Assembly (NCBI RefSeq): GCF_015674855.1
Contig: NZ_JADMLG010000028.1
Location: forward strand, 1-64,000
Direction of reading: 5' to 3'
DNA length: 64,000 bases
Origin: Nocardia bovistercoris
Lineage (GTDB): Bacteria > Actinomycetota > Actinomycetes > Mycobacteriales > Mycobacteriaceae
The translations under genes were made by a program, and so were the position numbers. How positions within the stretch are numbered: position 1 is the stretch's first letter; each line of letters opens with the position of its first letter. The notes under the pieces were generated by a model. It ran no database searches, was not told where the DNA came from, and saw only the letters and a list, made by a program, of their open reading frames with translations. Shown piece after piece: positions 41,012 to 50,502 of this stretch.

Positions 41012-42850
41012 TCAGTGGTAGAGCGCGTCGATGTCGTCGGCGAAGCTTTCCAGGACCGCTTTGCGGCGCAATTTCATACTCGGCGTGAGATCGCCCGATT
41101 CCACGGACAATTCGTGGTCGATGATGTCGAACTTCTTGATCTGTTCCCAACGGTCGAGTTGGGTGTTCAGGCGGTCGACATAGCCCGCGATCACGGCGCG
41201 GGTCCGCTCGTCGTGCGCGATGTCGGCCAGCGAGCTGCGCGCGAGGCCGTGTTGATCCGCCCACTCGGTGATGGTCTGCGCGTCGAGGGCTACCAAGGCG
41301 ACACTGTAGGGGCGTGTCTCGCCGTAGACGATGAGTTCGGCCGCGTACGGGCACAGCCCTTTGAAGGTGGCGGCGATGGCCGAGGGTGCGACGTATTTGC
41401 CCTGCGAGGTCTTGTAGAGATCCTTCTTGCGGTCGGTGATGAGCAGGAAGCCGCCGTCATCGATTCGGCCGATGTCGCCGGTGCGGAACCAGCCGTACTC
41501 GTCCAAGGCCGCGGCGGTGGCCTCGGGACGGTTGTGATAGCCGGTCATGACCCCGGGACTTCTGAGCAGGATCTCGCCGTCTTCGGCGATGCGGACTTCG
41601 GTGCCGGGGAATGGGCGGCCCACGGTACCGAACCGGTATTCACCCGGGCGATTGATGAACGAAGCGGCGGCGGTCTCGGTCAGACCGTAGCCCTCGAGTA
41701 CTGTTACGCCGATGGCGTCGAACCACTGTGCGACATCGCGATCGAGGGGCGCCGCCGCCGAGACGAAATACCGCAGTCGACCACCGAAGCGCTCGCGGAT
41801 TTTGGAGAGCACCAGCCTGTCGGCCACCGCGTGCTCTATCCTCAGCAGCCGCGAGGGCTGTTGTCCGGCCTGTTCGGCGCGTGAGACCTTCAAGCCGACG
41901 CCGACGGCCCAGTCGAAAAGCCTCTTCTCGATCCCGCCCTTCTCGGCCATCGCGGTCTCGATGCGGGCATGTGCCTTCTCGAAGATGCGCGGGGCCGCCG
42001 CCACGATGGTTGGTCGTAATTCGACCAGGTTGTCGGCGATCCTTTCCACCTTGCCGTCGATGGCGGTGCGGAAGCCGATCAGTGGCGCCAGCGCCAGCAT
42101 CACCTTTCCGAACGCGTGCGACAGCGGCAGCCACAGGAAGTTCAGGTCGTCGGGGCCGAGGACATGCAGAGCGTCGATAGCCGCGGCGCTGTAGGTCCAT
42201 GCGGAATGCGGTAGTCGAACGCCTTTGGGAGTGCCGGTCGTCCCGGAGGTGTACATGATGCTGCCCAGATGCTCGGGCCGGATGCCACGCACTCGCTCGG
42301 TCACGACATCCGCGGATTCGGCGAGGAGCTCGCGGCCGCGCCGTTCGAGGTCGTCGAGGCCGATCACCCAGTCGTCGTCGCCCGCACCATCGATGATCAC
42401 CACGTGCCGCAGGTCGGGCAATTCGGCCCGGTGCTCGACGAGTTTGTCGACTTGGCCGTCGTCCTCGGCGATCACGACGCGACTTCCCGAGTCGGCGACG
42501 ATGAACGCCACGCCGCGGGCGTTGGTGGTGGGGTAGACGGTGGTGGTAGCCGCGCCCGCGTAGAGCACGGCGAAATCGGCGAGCACCCACTCGTATCTCG
42601 TGGCCGACAACAACGCGACGCGTTCCTCGGCCTCGATCCCGAGTGCGACGAGTCCGGCGGCCAACGCCTCGACGCGGTCGCCGAAACGTTGCCACGAAAC
42701 GCTGTCCCAGCCGGTGTCCTTCCGGAACCGGAATGCCTCCCCATTCGGAGTCGCGGCGACCCGGTCCAGCAATAGCTGTGCGACCGAGGTTGCCCGCTTC
42801 TCGATCCCGTCGAGATCGGTATGTTCCTCGGATTCTCGGAGGAACGCCAT
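41012..42850 (-). CDS. Long-chain fatty acyl-CoA synthetase (FadD15-like)
   Basis: A 612-aa ANL-superfamily enzyme that activates fatty acids with ATP and CoA. Motifs: YTSGTTGTPKGV (P-loop, about residue 195-206), GYGLTETAAASFIN (A5), YGWFRTGDIGRIDDGGFLLI (A7/A8) and the C-terminal GKYVAPSAIAATFKG with the catalytic-Lys region PSMKLRRKAVLE. The N-terminal RVAATPNGEAFRFRKDTGWD and length match mycobacterial FadD15 (Rv2187). A 97-codon gene ends 25 bp upstream on the same strand and may be cotranscribed. Confidence 0.9.
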   Translation of the reverse strand: MAFLRESEEHTDLDGIEKRATSVAQLLLDRVAATPNGEAFRFRKDTGWDSVSWQRFGDRVEALAAGLVALGIEAEERVALLSATRYEWVLADFAVLYAGAATTTVYPTTNARGVAFIVADSGSRVVIAEDDGQVDKLVEHRAELPDLRHVVIIDGAGDDDWVIGLDDLERRGRELLAESADVVTERVRGIRPEHLGSIMYTSGTTGTPKGVRLPHSAWTYSAAAIDALHVLGPDDLNFLWLPLSHAFGKVMLALAPLIGFRTAIDGKVERIADNLVELRPTIVAAAPRIFEKAHARIETAMAEKGGIEKRLFDWAVGVGLKVSRAEQAGQQPSRLLRIEHAVADRLVLSKIRERFGGRLRYFVSAAAPLDRDVAQWFDAIGVTVLEGYGLTETAAASFINRPGEYRFGTVGRPFPGTEVRIAEDGEILLRSPGVMTGYHNRPEATAAALDEYGWFRTGDIGRIDDGGFLLITDRKKDLYKTSQGKYVAPSAIAATFKGLCPYAAELIVYGETRPYSVALVALDAQTITEWADQHGLARSSLADIAHDERTRAVIAGYVDRLNTQLDRWEQIKKFDIIDHELSVESGDLTPSMKLRRKAVLESFADDIDALYH

Positions 42851-42875
42851 GCTTTCATCCTACTCAGCTCCGGGT

Positions 42876-43169
42876 TCACCGTGGACATATTGAGGTTTGC
42901 CGATACTTTGCCATCCTCGCGATTCGGGCGAGACGACGTTCGGTCGACAGGCGCCGGTAATCATCGTCATCCATGGGGCCGAGCACGACGGGGACGAACA
43001 CGTTGTGAGGCGATCCGTTCACCTGCGTCACGGCATGACTGTCGGGGGCGCGCGTCCGGGTTCGGATCACGATTCGGCAGACCTCGTATATCGTCCCGTC
43101 CGACTCACGGTCGAAATATCGGGCGGGTCGATAGCGTGCAGGAAGGCTGCTCGATCTACCGCACGGCAT
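42876..43169 (-). CDS. Hypothetical 97-aa protein upstream of fadD
   Basis: Reads MPCGRSSSLPARYRPARYFD, then TIYEVCRIVIRTRTRAPDSH, SPHNVFVPVVLGPMDDDDYR, RLSTERRLARIARMAKY. The last 70 codons look genuinely coding; the first 20 less so, so the start may be wrong or the gene 5'-truncated. A charged C-terminal helix suggests a small soluble protein. Its stop is 25 bp before the fadD start. No family recognised. Confidence 0.5.
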   Translation of the reverse strand: MPCGRSSSLPARYRPARYFDRESDGTIYEVCRIVIRTRTRAPDSHAVTQVNGSPHNVFVPVVLGPMDDDDYRRLSTERRLARIARMAKYRQTSICPR

Positions 43170-43282
43170 CGTCCCCGCGGTGGTCGCGCAGGGGGCCACG
43201 ATGGAAATTCGGATGTGCCGTGCTCGCCAGGCGCCCAACGAACGATGACCGGTGAACCTCATGGTTCCCGTCCCGGAGGTGG

Positions 43283-45637
43283 ATGATGGCTCGAGAATTC
43301 CGTGGGCGCATCGCGCTCGACATCCGCGATTCGGTCGCCGACTGGGCGCCGTATACCGAGCCCGCCGCGCCCGACGGCGCACCCAATGTGCTGTATCTGG
43401 TGTGGGACGACATCGGGATCGGGACCTGGGACTGTTACGGCGGCCTGGTCGAGATGCCGAATATGCGCCGCATCGCCGATTCGGGGGTGCAGTTCACTCA
43501 GTTCCACACCACCGCGCTGTGTTCGCCCAGTCGCGCGTCCCTGCTGACCGGAAGGAACGCGACGTCGGTGGGGATGGCGACCATCGAGGAGTTCACCGAT
43601 GGATTCCCCAGCATGTGTGGTCGAATTCCGGCCGAGACGGCGTTGTGCTCGGAGGTGCTCGGGGAGCGTGGCTGGAACACCTACGCGGTGGGCAAATGGC
43701 ATATGACGCCGTTGGAGGAGGAGAATCTGGCGGCCTCGAAGCGGCACTGGCCACTCGGCCGCGGTTTCGAGCGCTTCTACGGATTCCTCGGCGGCGAGGC
43801 CGATCAGTGGTATCCGAATCTCGTCTACGACAATCACCCCGTTGCGCCCCCGTACACCCCGGAGGATGGCTATCACCTGTCGCGGGACCTGGCCGACAGA
43901 TCCATCGAGTTCATCCGCGACGCGAAGGTGATCGCCCCCGAGAAGCCGTGGTTCCTCTATCTGTGTCCCGGCTGCGGTCACGCGCCGCATCATGTGGCGC
44001 GTGAATGGGCGGACAAGTATCGCGGGCGGTTCGACATGGGCTACGAGAAATATCGCGAGATCGTGCTGGCCAACCAGATTCGCATGGGCCTGGTGCCGGA
44101 GGACACCGAGTTGTCGGCGATGAATCCGTACTCGACGGCGACCAGTGCGGACGGTAAGCCGTGGCCCGCCCAGGACACCGTGCGGCCGTGGGATTCGCTG
44201 TCGGAGGACGAGAAACGCCTGTTCCGGCGGCAGGCGGAGGTCTTCGCGGGCTTCCTGTCCTACACCGACGCGCAGATCGGGCGGTTGCTGGACTACCTCG
44301 AGGAGAGCGGCCAACTCGAGAACACCATCATCGTCGCCATTTCGGACAACGGCGCCAGCGGCGAGGGCGGCCCGAACGGTTCGGCGAACGAGATGAAGTT
44401 CTTCAACGGCTACATCGACACCATAGATGACGGCTTGGCCAAATTGGACGAGCTCGGTTCGCCCGCCACCTACAACCACTACAGCCTGGGTTGGGCGATG
44501 GCGTTCAACACCCCCCACAAGCTGTACAAGCGATACGCCTCGCACGAGGGCGGTATCGCGGACCCGTGTCTGATGGCCTGGCCCGCGCGGATCGCGGCTC
44601 GGGGCGAGTTGCGCCATCAGTACCTCAACGTCTGCGATATCACTCCCACCGTGTACGAACTGCTCGGCATCACACCCCCGGACACGGTTCGCAATGTGCC
44701 GCAGCGTCCTCTCGAAGGTGTGAGTTTCCGGGCGCTGCTCGATGACGCGGACGCCGATATCGGCAAGCACACGCAGTTCTATTCGATGCTGGGTACCCGG
44801 GGTATCTGGCATCGGGGGTGGTTCGCCGACACCGTCCACGCGGCATGTCCTTCCGGTTGGGGGCATTTCGACGCCGACCGGTGGGAGCTGTTCCATCTCG
44901 ACGCCGACCGCAGTCAGGTTCGGGACCTCGCGGACCGGTACCCCGAGAAGCTGGAGGAATTGAAGGCGCTGTGGTTCTCCGAGGCGGAGAAGTACAACGG
45001 GTTGCCGCTCAACGATCTCGACATCATCGCGACGATCACGCGAGATCGTCCGGGTTACAACAAGACTCGCGATCGAGTCGTCTACTACCCGGACAGCGCC
45101 GAAGTGGGACCGGGAGCGGCGCTCGAGATTCGCGGACGTTCCTTCGCCTTGCTCGCCGAAACGACGATCACCGATCCCGCGGCGCGGGGGGTGCTCTTCG
45201 CCCACGGCGGACGCCTGGGCGGTCACGCCTTGTACCTCCAGGACGGGCGACTGTGCTATGTCTACAACTTCCTCGGCGAAGAGGAACAACTGATCGTCTC
45301 CGATCGGGCGGTGCCCACCGGTGACCACATTCTCGGGGTCCGCTACCAGCGGCGGGGTACCCGCGTCGACGACTTCACACCCAGCGGAGAGGCGGTGCTC
45401 TACATCGATGCCGACCCGGTGGGCGTCTACGCGGACATGCGAATCCAGCCCACGGTGTTCTCCGGTGTGGGGGAGGGGGTTCGGGTCGGACGCGACGGCG
45501 GCCACTCGGTCAGCGCGCGCTATCGAGGGCCGTTCCCGTTCACCGGCGGTGTCATGCGTCAGGTCATCGAGGACGTCAGCGGCACACCGTACGAAGACCT
45601 GGAAATGGTCGCCGCCGCGGCGTTCTCGCGCGATTGA
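43283..45637 (+). CDS. Arylsulfatase (AtsA-like)
   Basis: A 784-aa type I sulfatase. It has DDIGIGTWDCYGG (metal-binding Asp pair, about residues 42-54), the formylglycine motif CSPSRASLLTGR (Cys about residue 81), AVGKWHM, the second metal site SDNGASGEGGPNG (about residues 353-365), and a long C-terminal region as in mycobacterial AtsA (Rv0711). The Cys of C-x-P-S-R must be oxidised to formylglycine by the enzyme encoded next. No signal peptide, so it acts in the cytosol. ATG 43283 is followed by a second ATG; GGAGGTGG (43275-43282) precedes. The stop overlaps the FGE start (TTGA). Confidence 0.93.
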   Translation: MMAREFRGRIALDIRDSVADWAPYTEPAAPDGAPNVLYLVWDDIGIGTWDCYGGLVEMPNMRRIADSGVQFTQFHTTALCSPSRASLLTGRNATSVGMATIEEFTDGFPSMCGRIPAETALCSEVLGERGWNTYAVGKWHMTPLEEENLAASKRHWPLGRGFERFYGFLGGEADQWYPNLVYDNHPVAPPYTPEDGYHLSRDLADRSIEFIRDAKVIAPEKPWFLYLCPGCGHAPHHVAREWADKYRGRFDMGYEKYREIVLANQIRMGLVPEDTELSAMNPYSTATSADGKPWPAQDTVRPWDSLSEDEKRLFRRQAEVFAGFLSYTDAQIGRLLDYLEESGQLENTIIVAISDNGASGEGGPNGSANEMKFFNGYIDTIDDGLAKLDELGSPATYNHYSLGWAMAFNTPHKLYKRYASHEGGIADPCLMAWPARIAARGELRHQYLNVCDITPTVYELLGITPPDTVRNVPQRPLEGVSFRALLDDADADIGKHTQFYSMLGTRGIWHRGWFADTVHAACPSGWGHFDADRWELFHLDADRSQVRDLADRYPEKLEELKALWFSEAEKYNGLPLNDLDIIATITRDRPGYNKTRDRVVYYPDSAEVGPGAALEIRGRSFALLAETTITDPAARGVLFAHGGRLGGHALYLQDGRLCYVYNFLGEEEQLIVSDRAVPTGDHILGVRYQRRGTRVDDFTPSGEAVLYIDADPVGVYADMRIQPTVFSGVGEGVRVGRDGGHSVSARYRGPFPFTGGVMRQVIEDVSGTPYEDLEMVAAAAFSRD

Positions 45638-46584
45638 CCCCCGGCCGGACGGACGCCGCGCGCGGTGCGGAGCAGTTGCGGGGCACGGTCCGGGTTCCCG
45701 GTGGCGAATTCGCGATGGGATCCGCTGACTTCTTTCCCGAGGAACGACCCGTGCGCCGGGTGTGGGTGGATCCGTTTCGGATCGATGCGCATCCGGTGAC
45801 CAATGCCGCGTTCAGGCGTTTCGTCAAACAGACCGGCTATGTCACCGTCGCCGAGCGGACACCGCGGGCCGAGGACTATCCCGAAGCCGAACCGGAGGAT
45901 CTGGTCGCGGGCGCCTTGGTGTTCCGACCCACCGCAGGGCCGGTGCCGCTGGACCGGTGGCGCCGCTGGTGGCGCTACGTTCCCGGGGCGAGCTGGCGTC
46001 GTCCGCACGGCCCGGGCAGCACGCTCGACGGACTCGACCGCCATCCGGTCACCCAGATCGCCTACGCCGACGCCGCCGCGTACGCGCACTGGGCGGGCAA
46101 GGAGCTGCCGACGGAAGCGGAATGGGAATTCGCCGCCCGTGGCGGATTGGATTCGGCGGCCTACGCCTGGGGAAATGAGCCCGAACCCACCGGACGACGC
46201 ATGGCCAACATCTGGGTCGGGGAGTTCCCGTGGTCGTTCCAGCCCGGACGCGGGCAGGGGCGCAACCCCGGCACCACGGTGGTCGGGTCCTACCCGCCCA
46301 ACGGCTACGGTCTGACCGACATGACCGGCAACGTGTGGGAGTGGACGGTCGATCACTACCGTCCCGAACACCCGGCGTCGAGTTGCTGTTCGCCCCGCAA
46401 TCCTCGGGTGGACGCCCCGGAGCCGGACACCGACGAGCGTTTCCCGCGCCGCGTCGTGAAGGGCGGTTCCTATCTGTGCGCCGCCAACTACTGTCTGCGC
46501 TACCGTCCCTCGGCCCGCCAAGGCCAGACCGAAGACACCGCCACCTGCCATCTCGGGTTCCGGTGTGTGGTTCGCGACGGGTAG
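45634..46584 (+). CDS. Formylglycine-generating enzyme
   Basis: A 316-aa SUMF1/FGE family enzyme that converts the sulfatase active-site Cys to formylglycine. It has VRVPGGEFAMGSADFFPEER, VTNAAFRRFVKQTGYVTVAE, LPTEAEWEFAARGG, GLTDMTGNVWEWTVDHY and the copper-binding pair in GGSYLCAANYCLRYRPSARQ, both Cys present as in canonical aerobic FGE. Start is TTG 45634, inside the sulfatase stop (TTGA), giving translational coupling. It very likely also activates the second sulfatase at 50503-52020. Same order as M. tuberculosis Rv0711-Rv0712. Confidence 0.93.
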   Translation: MTPGRTDAARGAEQLRGTVRVPGGEFAMGSADFFPEERPVRRVWVDPFRIDAHPVTNAAFRRFVKQTGYVTVAERTPRAEDYPEAEPEDLVAGALVFRPTAGPVPLDRWRRWWRYVPGASWRRPHGPGSTLDGLDRHPVTQIAYADAAAYAHWAGKELPTEAEWEFAARGGLDSAAYAWGNEPEPTGRRMANIWVGEFPWSFQPGRGQGRNPGTTVVGSYPPNGYGLTDMTGNVWEWTVDHYRPEHPASSCCSPRNPRVDAPEPDTDERFPRRVVKGGSYLCAANYCLRYRPSARQGQTEDTATCHLGFRCVVRDG

Positions 46585-46626
46585 CCACCCGAGCCGGTCG
46601 TCGCCGAACGCGGTCGTTGGCTGTGA

Positions 46627-47934
46627 TCAGGCGATCTCGACGACGAGTCGGGCGCCGCCGAGTGGACTGTCATCGATGTAGGCGCGCCCGTGGTGGAGTT
46701 CGGCTTGTTGGGCGACCAACGCCAAACCGAGGCCGGAGCCGTCGCGGTGGGCGTTGGCGCCGCGATGGAATCTGGTGAAGACCGCGTCGCGTTCCTCCGG
46801 CGGTACCCCGGTGCCGTCGTCGTCGACCAGCAGCAGGACGTGGTCGCGACCGCGGTGGGCGGTGATGTGGACTCGAGTGGCGCGTCCGTGCTTGACCGCG
46901 TTGGTGATCGCGTTGTCCAGGATCGAACGTAGGCCACCTCGGTGCCCGATCACGGGCAGCGGCGGGTCGGTGAGCACGGCGATATCGGTCTGGGGGTGAT
47001 GGCGCCGCGCGTCGTGGGCGGCCTCGTCGGCGAGTTCGACGAGATCGAGCGTGGTGTGTCCGTGGCGGTCGGCGGCGAGTTCACCGGAGGCGAGTTGTTC
47101 GAGGGCGGTCAGGGTCGATTCGATGCCGCCTTGTTTGCGCAGAACGTCGTCGATGATGTCGGTGCGCTGTTCGCGAGGCAGGTCGAGGCCGCGCATCACC
47201 TCCAGGTCGGTGCGCATGGCGGTCAGTGGGGTGCGTAGTTCGTGAGCGGCGGTCGAGGCGAACGTCCGCGCGGTGTCGAGTGCGGCTTGGGTCTGTCCTC
47301 TGGCCTCGCTGATACGCGCCAGCATCGCCCCGACCGCCGCCGAGAGCTGCGCGGCCTCGCGCACGCCGCGCCCGGTGCCGGTCAGATCGGGGGACAGCGA
47401 GTCGGTACCGATGCGGCGGGTGAGGTCGACCAGCGGCCGCACGGCACGGCCGCCGAAGATCCAGCCGAGCCCGGTCGCGGCGAGAACGGCAGCGGCGCCG
47501 GTGAGCAGCACCCGCCGCTGCTGGGTTCGGGTGACGGTCTGGGCTCGTACGGTGGGCGCGGCGACCGACACCGTCATCGGATTCGGCGTGTCGCGGCGCA
47601 GGGTCAGGGTGCGGACGCGGTATTCGACGCCGTCGACGGTGCGGGTCGACCGGCCGTCGGGCAACTCGGGCAGTTGTGTGGTCGTCGCGGCGGTGACAGC
47701 GCCGTGCACACGCAAGGTGACGGCGAACGCTCCCGCGTCGCCGATGCGGCCGAGGAGCAACTGGGCGGTATCGGCGTTGAGTTCGACCAACTCGGCCGCG
47801 GTGTCGAGCTGATCGTCGAGATGATTCAAATTGGTGCGCGCGATCATCACCGAGAGGAATACCGCCAGGGCGGCGACGATGATGGACGCGCCGAGCCCTG
47901 CGGCGAGTGCCACGCGCGTTCGTAGCGACAGCAT
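46627..47934 (-). CDS. Sensor histidine kinase (PrrB-like)
   Basis: A 435-aa membrane kinase: TM1 (about residues 8-30, VALAAGLGASIIVAALAVFL), a periplasmic domain of about 120 residues, TM2 (about 150-170, VLLTGAAAVLAATGLGWIFG), HAMP, then the H-box AAHELRTPLTAMRTDLEVMR, N-box LDNAITNAVKHG, and G-boxes VDDDGTGVPPEE and GSGLGLALVA. ATG 47934 is 14 bp after the response-regulator stop, the usual operon order (regulator first). A longer frame up to 48708 is antiparallel noise. It resembles PrrB/TrcS-type kinases of mycobacteria; signal unknown. Confidence 0.9.
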   Translation of the reverse strand: MLSLRTRVALAAGLGASIIVAALAVFLSVMIARTNLNHLDDQLDTAAELVELNADTAQLLLGRIGDAGAFAVTLRVHGAVTAATTTQLPELPDGRSTRTVDGVEYRVRTLTLRRDTPNPMTVSVAAPTVRAQTVTRTQQRRVLLTGAAAVLAATGLGWIFGGRAVRPLVDLTRRIGTDSLSPDLTGTGRGVREAAQLSAAVGAMLARISEARGQTQAALDTARTFASTAAHELRTPLTAMRTDLEVMRGLDLPREQRTDIIDDVLRKQGGIESTLTALEQLASGELAADRHGHTTLDLVELADEAAHDARRHHPQTDIAVLTDPPLPVIGHRGGLRSILDNAITNAVKHGRATRVHITAHRGRDHVLLLVDDDGTGVPPEERDAVFTRFHRGANAHRDGSGLGLALVAQQAELHHGRAYIDDSPLGGARLVVEIA

Positions 47935-47948
47935 CGGCGGTCTCGCGG

Positions 47949-48662
47949 TCAGTCGGCGCGCAGCACGTAGCCGACGCCGCGCACGGTATGGATCATCCTG
48001 GGGTGGCCGGTCGCCTCGAGCTTGCGCCGCAGATAGCCGACGAAGACATCGACGACGTTGGTGTCGGTGTCGAAGTTGTAGCCCCAGACGGTGTCGAGCA
48101 GTTGCTCGCGGGATCGCACCTCGTCGTGACGGACGGCCAAGGCGAGGAGCAGTTCGTACTCCCGACGGGTCAGTCCGACCTCGTGCTCGCCGAGCCGCAC
48201 CCGGTGACCACCGCGATCGATGTGGAGCTCGCCCACCGAAATCGGCTCGCCGCGTGGATTGTCGGGGCGGTCGGCGCGGTACCGGCGCAGCAACGCACGC
48301 AGTCGTGCGGTGAGTTCGTCGAAGACGAAGGGTTTGACAAGGTAGTCGTCGGCTCCGGTTTCCAGACCGGAGATTCGGTCCTCGGGCGCGCTGTAGGCGC
48401 TGAGGACGCAGATCGGAACGAGGTTGCCCGCGGCGCGCAGCGCGGTGATGACGCCGAGGCCGTTGAGCCGCGGCATCTGCATGTCGAGCACGATCGCGTC
48501 GGGATCGGCGTCGGTGCAGACCCGAATGGCCTGGGCTCCGTCGGCCGCGACGAGCACCGCGAACCCGTTGAGTTCCAGGCCGCGCTGCAGGGACTCGCGC
48601 ACATTGCGGTCGTCGTCGACGACGAGCACCCGATGTCGATCGGGATCGTCCTTGGGTGACAC
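47949..48662 (-). CDS. OmpR/PhoB-type response regulator (PrrA-like)
   Basis: A 237-aa protein. The receiver domain has VLVVDDDRNVRESLQRGLEL, phospho-acceptor Asp in AIVLDMQMPRLNG, and VKPF. The winged-helix effector domain has VGLTRREYELLLALAVRHDE, SREQLLDTVWGYNFDTDTNV, VDVFVGYLRRKLEA and RGVGYVLR. GTG 48662 follows AAAGGAG and precedes the receiver fold by 12 residues. The VWGYNFDTDTNVVDVFVGYL block is close to mycobacterial PrrA. It is first in the operon with the kinase. Confidence 0.92.
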   Translation of the reverse strand: MSPKDDPDRHRVLVVDDDRNVRESLQRGLELNGFAVLVAADGAQAIRVCTDADPDAIVLDMQMPRLNGLGVITALRAAGNLVPICVLSAYSAPEDRISGLETGADDYLVKPFVFDELTARLRALLRRYRADRPDNPRGEPISVGELHIDRGGHRVRLGEHEVGLTRREYELLLALAVRHDEVRSREQLLDTVWGYNFDTDTNVVDVFVGYLRRKLEATGHPRMIHTVRGVGYVLRAD

Positions 48663-48843
48663 CGGGAACTCCTTTCGCGCCACCGCGGACGGTCGGGACC
48701 CGCGGCACGGTAACAGTCTGCCCGCACGCCCGCCCGCGGCGGCGACCGTGACGATGAGGAAACGGTGAGAGTCCGAACGCACGGGTGACTCCGCCGCGGC
48801 GCGACCGGATAGCCTCGCCGTGCCGAGACTACGGAGGAGTCCG

Positions 48844-49638
48844 ATGGTGCCCGTCAGCCGATACGGTCGCGTGCTGGTGATCGCGACCGCGGTAACAGGA
48901 TTCGCCGGTTGCGCACCGGAATCCATCGACCGGCCACCGGTCACGGCCGTCCACATACCGGATGCCGCGCGGTTGGCAGGTGTCGTCACCGCGGTCGGCG
49001 ACGACGATCTGGTGATCGACATCGGTACCGCGCGCCCCGTGACGGTGGCCTTGGCGCAGGTGACGGTGACCAACTGCGACGCGGACGGTGCGGCCGCGTT
49101 CGCCGAGGGGTTGGGTGCGCTCGCCCCGGTCGGTCGGGCCGTGATTCTGGTCCGCGCCAACGGCTCGGCCGGTGCCGGACACGATCTCACCGCTTTCGTG
49201 CACACCGACGCCGACCTGGCCGCCGATGCGGCGGCTCCAGTGGGCGCGAGCGTGAACGAGGAGTTGTTGCGCACGGGTCGAGCGGGTTTGCGGAGTCCGC
49301 TCGAGCGCGCGGCGACCGCCGCCGTGCCGCTCGAGGATCAGGTCGCCGCGCGCGCCGCGACACTGCCCGTGCCCGATCGCGACTACTTCCCGGCGCTGGC
49401 CGAGGCGGAGACCACGGCGTGGGCGTCGGGAACCGGCCCGATCGGTGCGTGCGCGCGCCGCCAGGAGGAACTGGACCGCGGTCGCGCCGCGGTCGCGCTC
49501 ACCACTGCCCAGCCACAGGCGCCGCCGAGTGAGACGGTGACCGTGGCGCCAACCCCGCCACCGAGCGGCCTGCACCTCGAGATCACGGTGCAGCGTCCGA
49601 GCAGAGTTCGCCCCTGCGAGCGATTCGACCGTTGCTGA
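48844..49638 (+). CDS. Lipoprotein, possibly thermonuclease-like
   Basis: A 264-aa protein starting MVPVSRYGRVLVIATAVTGF with lipobox GFAGC. The mature part resembles the small beta-barrel of SNase-like lipoproteins: AGVVTAVGDDDLVIDIGTAR, PVTVALAQVTVTNCDADGAA, AVILVRANGSAGAGHDLTAF, then SVNEELLRTGRAGLRSPLER. Catalytic residues of nucleases cannot be confirmed. A Pro/Thr-rich tail and a C-terminal CERFDRC cysteine pair follow. ATG 48844 follows GGAGGAG. It is divergent from the two-component operon and convergent with the repeat-protein gene at 49710. Confidence 0.7.
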   Translation: MVPVSRYGRVLVIATAVTGFAGCAPESIDRPPVTAVHIPDAARLAGVVTAVGDDDLVIDIGTARPVTVALAQVTVTNCDADGAAAFAEGLGALAPVGRAVILVRANGSAGAGHDLTAFVHTDADLAADAAAPVGASVNEELLRTGRAGLRSPLERAATAAVPLEDQVAARAATLPVPDRDYFPALAEAETTAWASGTGPIGACARRQEELDRGRAAVALTTAQPQAPPSETVTVAPTPPPSGLHLEITVQRPSRVRPCERFDRC

Positions 49639-49664
49639 TCACCGGCGGCCGTCGCCCGCTGGGT

Positions 49665-49700
49665 GATCGCCGCGCGGGCTCGGCTGCCCGCGCGGCGATC
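49665..49700. terminator. Bidirectional hairpin between convergent genes
   Basis: Perfect 15-bp arms, GATCGCCGCGCGGGC (49665-49679) and complement (49686-49700), with loop TCGGCT. It lies between the stops of the lipoprotein gene (+) and the repeat-protein gene (-). No T-tract, as is common for actinobacterial terminator hairpins. Confidence 0.7.
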
Positions 49701-49709
49701 GGTCGGTCG

Positions 49710-50156
49710 TCAGCGCAGGAACGGGTGTCCCGGCAGACCGGGCAGCCCCCAGCCGAGTCCGGGCAGCAGACCGAGGCCCGGTGCGCCGAGGTCCGCCGAA
49801 CCCGTGCGCGGGACGAACACCCCCGGGCCGGGAACACCGATGCCGGGACCGGGATCGACGACGGGCGCCGCCCGCGGCACGAATACGCCGGGTCCGTCGA
49901 CGCCGATGCCCGGACCCGGATCGGAGGCGCCCTCGGGGCGTGGCACGAACACGCCCGGCCCGTCGACGCCGATGCCGGGGCCGGGGTCCGAAGCGCCCTC
50001 CGGGCGCGGGACGAATACGCCGGGTCCGTCCACGCCGATGCCGGGACCGGGATCGACCGCGGCGGCGGTGCCCGCCAGTGCCGCCACCGGAATCGCGGCC
50101 AAGGCGCCCGCCGTGGCGACCTGGACCACGAGGCGCCGAATTCGATTCATATCCAT
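49710..50156 (-). CDS. Secreted Pro/Gly-rich tandem-repeat protein
   Basis: A 148-aa exported protein. The signal peptide is MDMNRIRRLVVQVATAGALA then AIPVAALAGTAAA. Four repeats of a 22-residue unit with core DPGPGIGVDGPGVFVPR (residues about 35-117) follow, then a Gly/Leu-rich tail (LGAPGLGLLPGLGWGLPGLP). No cysteine, no enzyme motif; it looks like a structural or surface polypeptide. ATG 50156 follows AAAGGAATTCCC; ATG 50150 is an alternative. Function unknown. Confidence 0.75.
   Translation of the reverse strand: MDMNRIRRLVVQVATAGALAAIPVAALAGTAAAVDPGPGIGVDGPGVFVPRPEGASDPGPGIGVDGPGVFVPRPEGASDPGPGIGVDGPGVFVPRAAPVVDPGPGIGVPGPGVFVPRTGSADLGAPGLGLLPGLGWGLPGLPGHPFLR
49806..50054 (-). repeat. 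Four in-frame 66-bp tandem repeats
   Basis: DNA repeats encode the 22-aa units of the secreted protein. Units one and two are almost identical; units three and four diverge in their last five codons (PEGAS becomes APVV, and VDG becomes VPG in the fourth). Copy number could vary by slippage or recombination. Confidence 0.8.
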
Positions 50157-50502
50157 GGGAATTCCTTTCTCGAATATCCTCCGCGAATTGGGTCGTGCGA
50201 TCGGTGGTGATCGGACCGCGAAGGACTGAATTCACCGTATGGGTGCGTGGAATCCCGTGACAACCGTCGCGCGGCGAATCTCATCGAGTGCTAATCCTTC
50301 TCATCCAGATCTCACCTGAAAGCCTGCACCACAACGTATTTCGAGGGCGGTGGCAAGCGGCGCCGTGCGGATCGGTCGACCCGTGAGAAAACGGTGAGGA
50401 TCGTCGCCGGGGTCTCTGTTCATCGACCTTCGATGCCTAATGTCGATTCCGTTCCCGTGTCGTCCGGCACGGACGCCGCATATTTCGATCCGAGGAGTAC
50501 CG

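Noticed and set aside
47935..48708. Longer histidine-kinase reading frame reaching 48708
   Set aside because: The extra part is an out-of-phase shadow of the response regulator; ATG 47934 starts right before TM1.
48695..48708. DosR-like site GGGACCCGCGGCAC upstream of the two-component operon
   Set aside because: One fixed position mismatches and such near-matches are common by chance in this GC-rich DNA.
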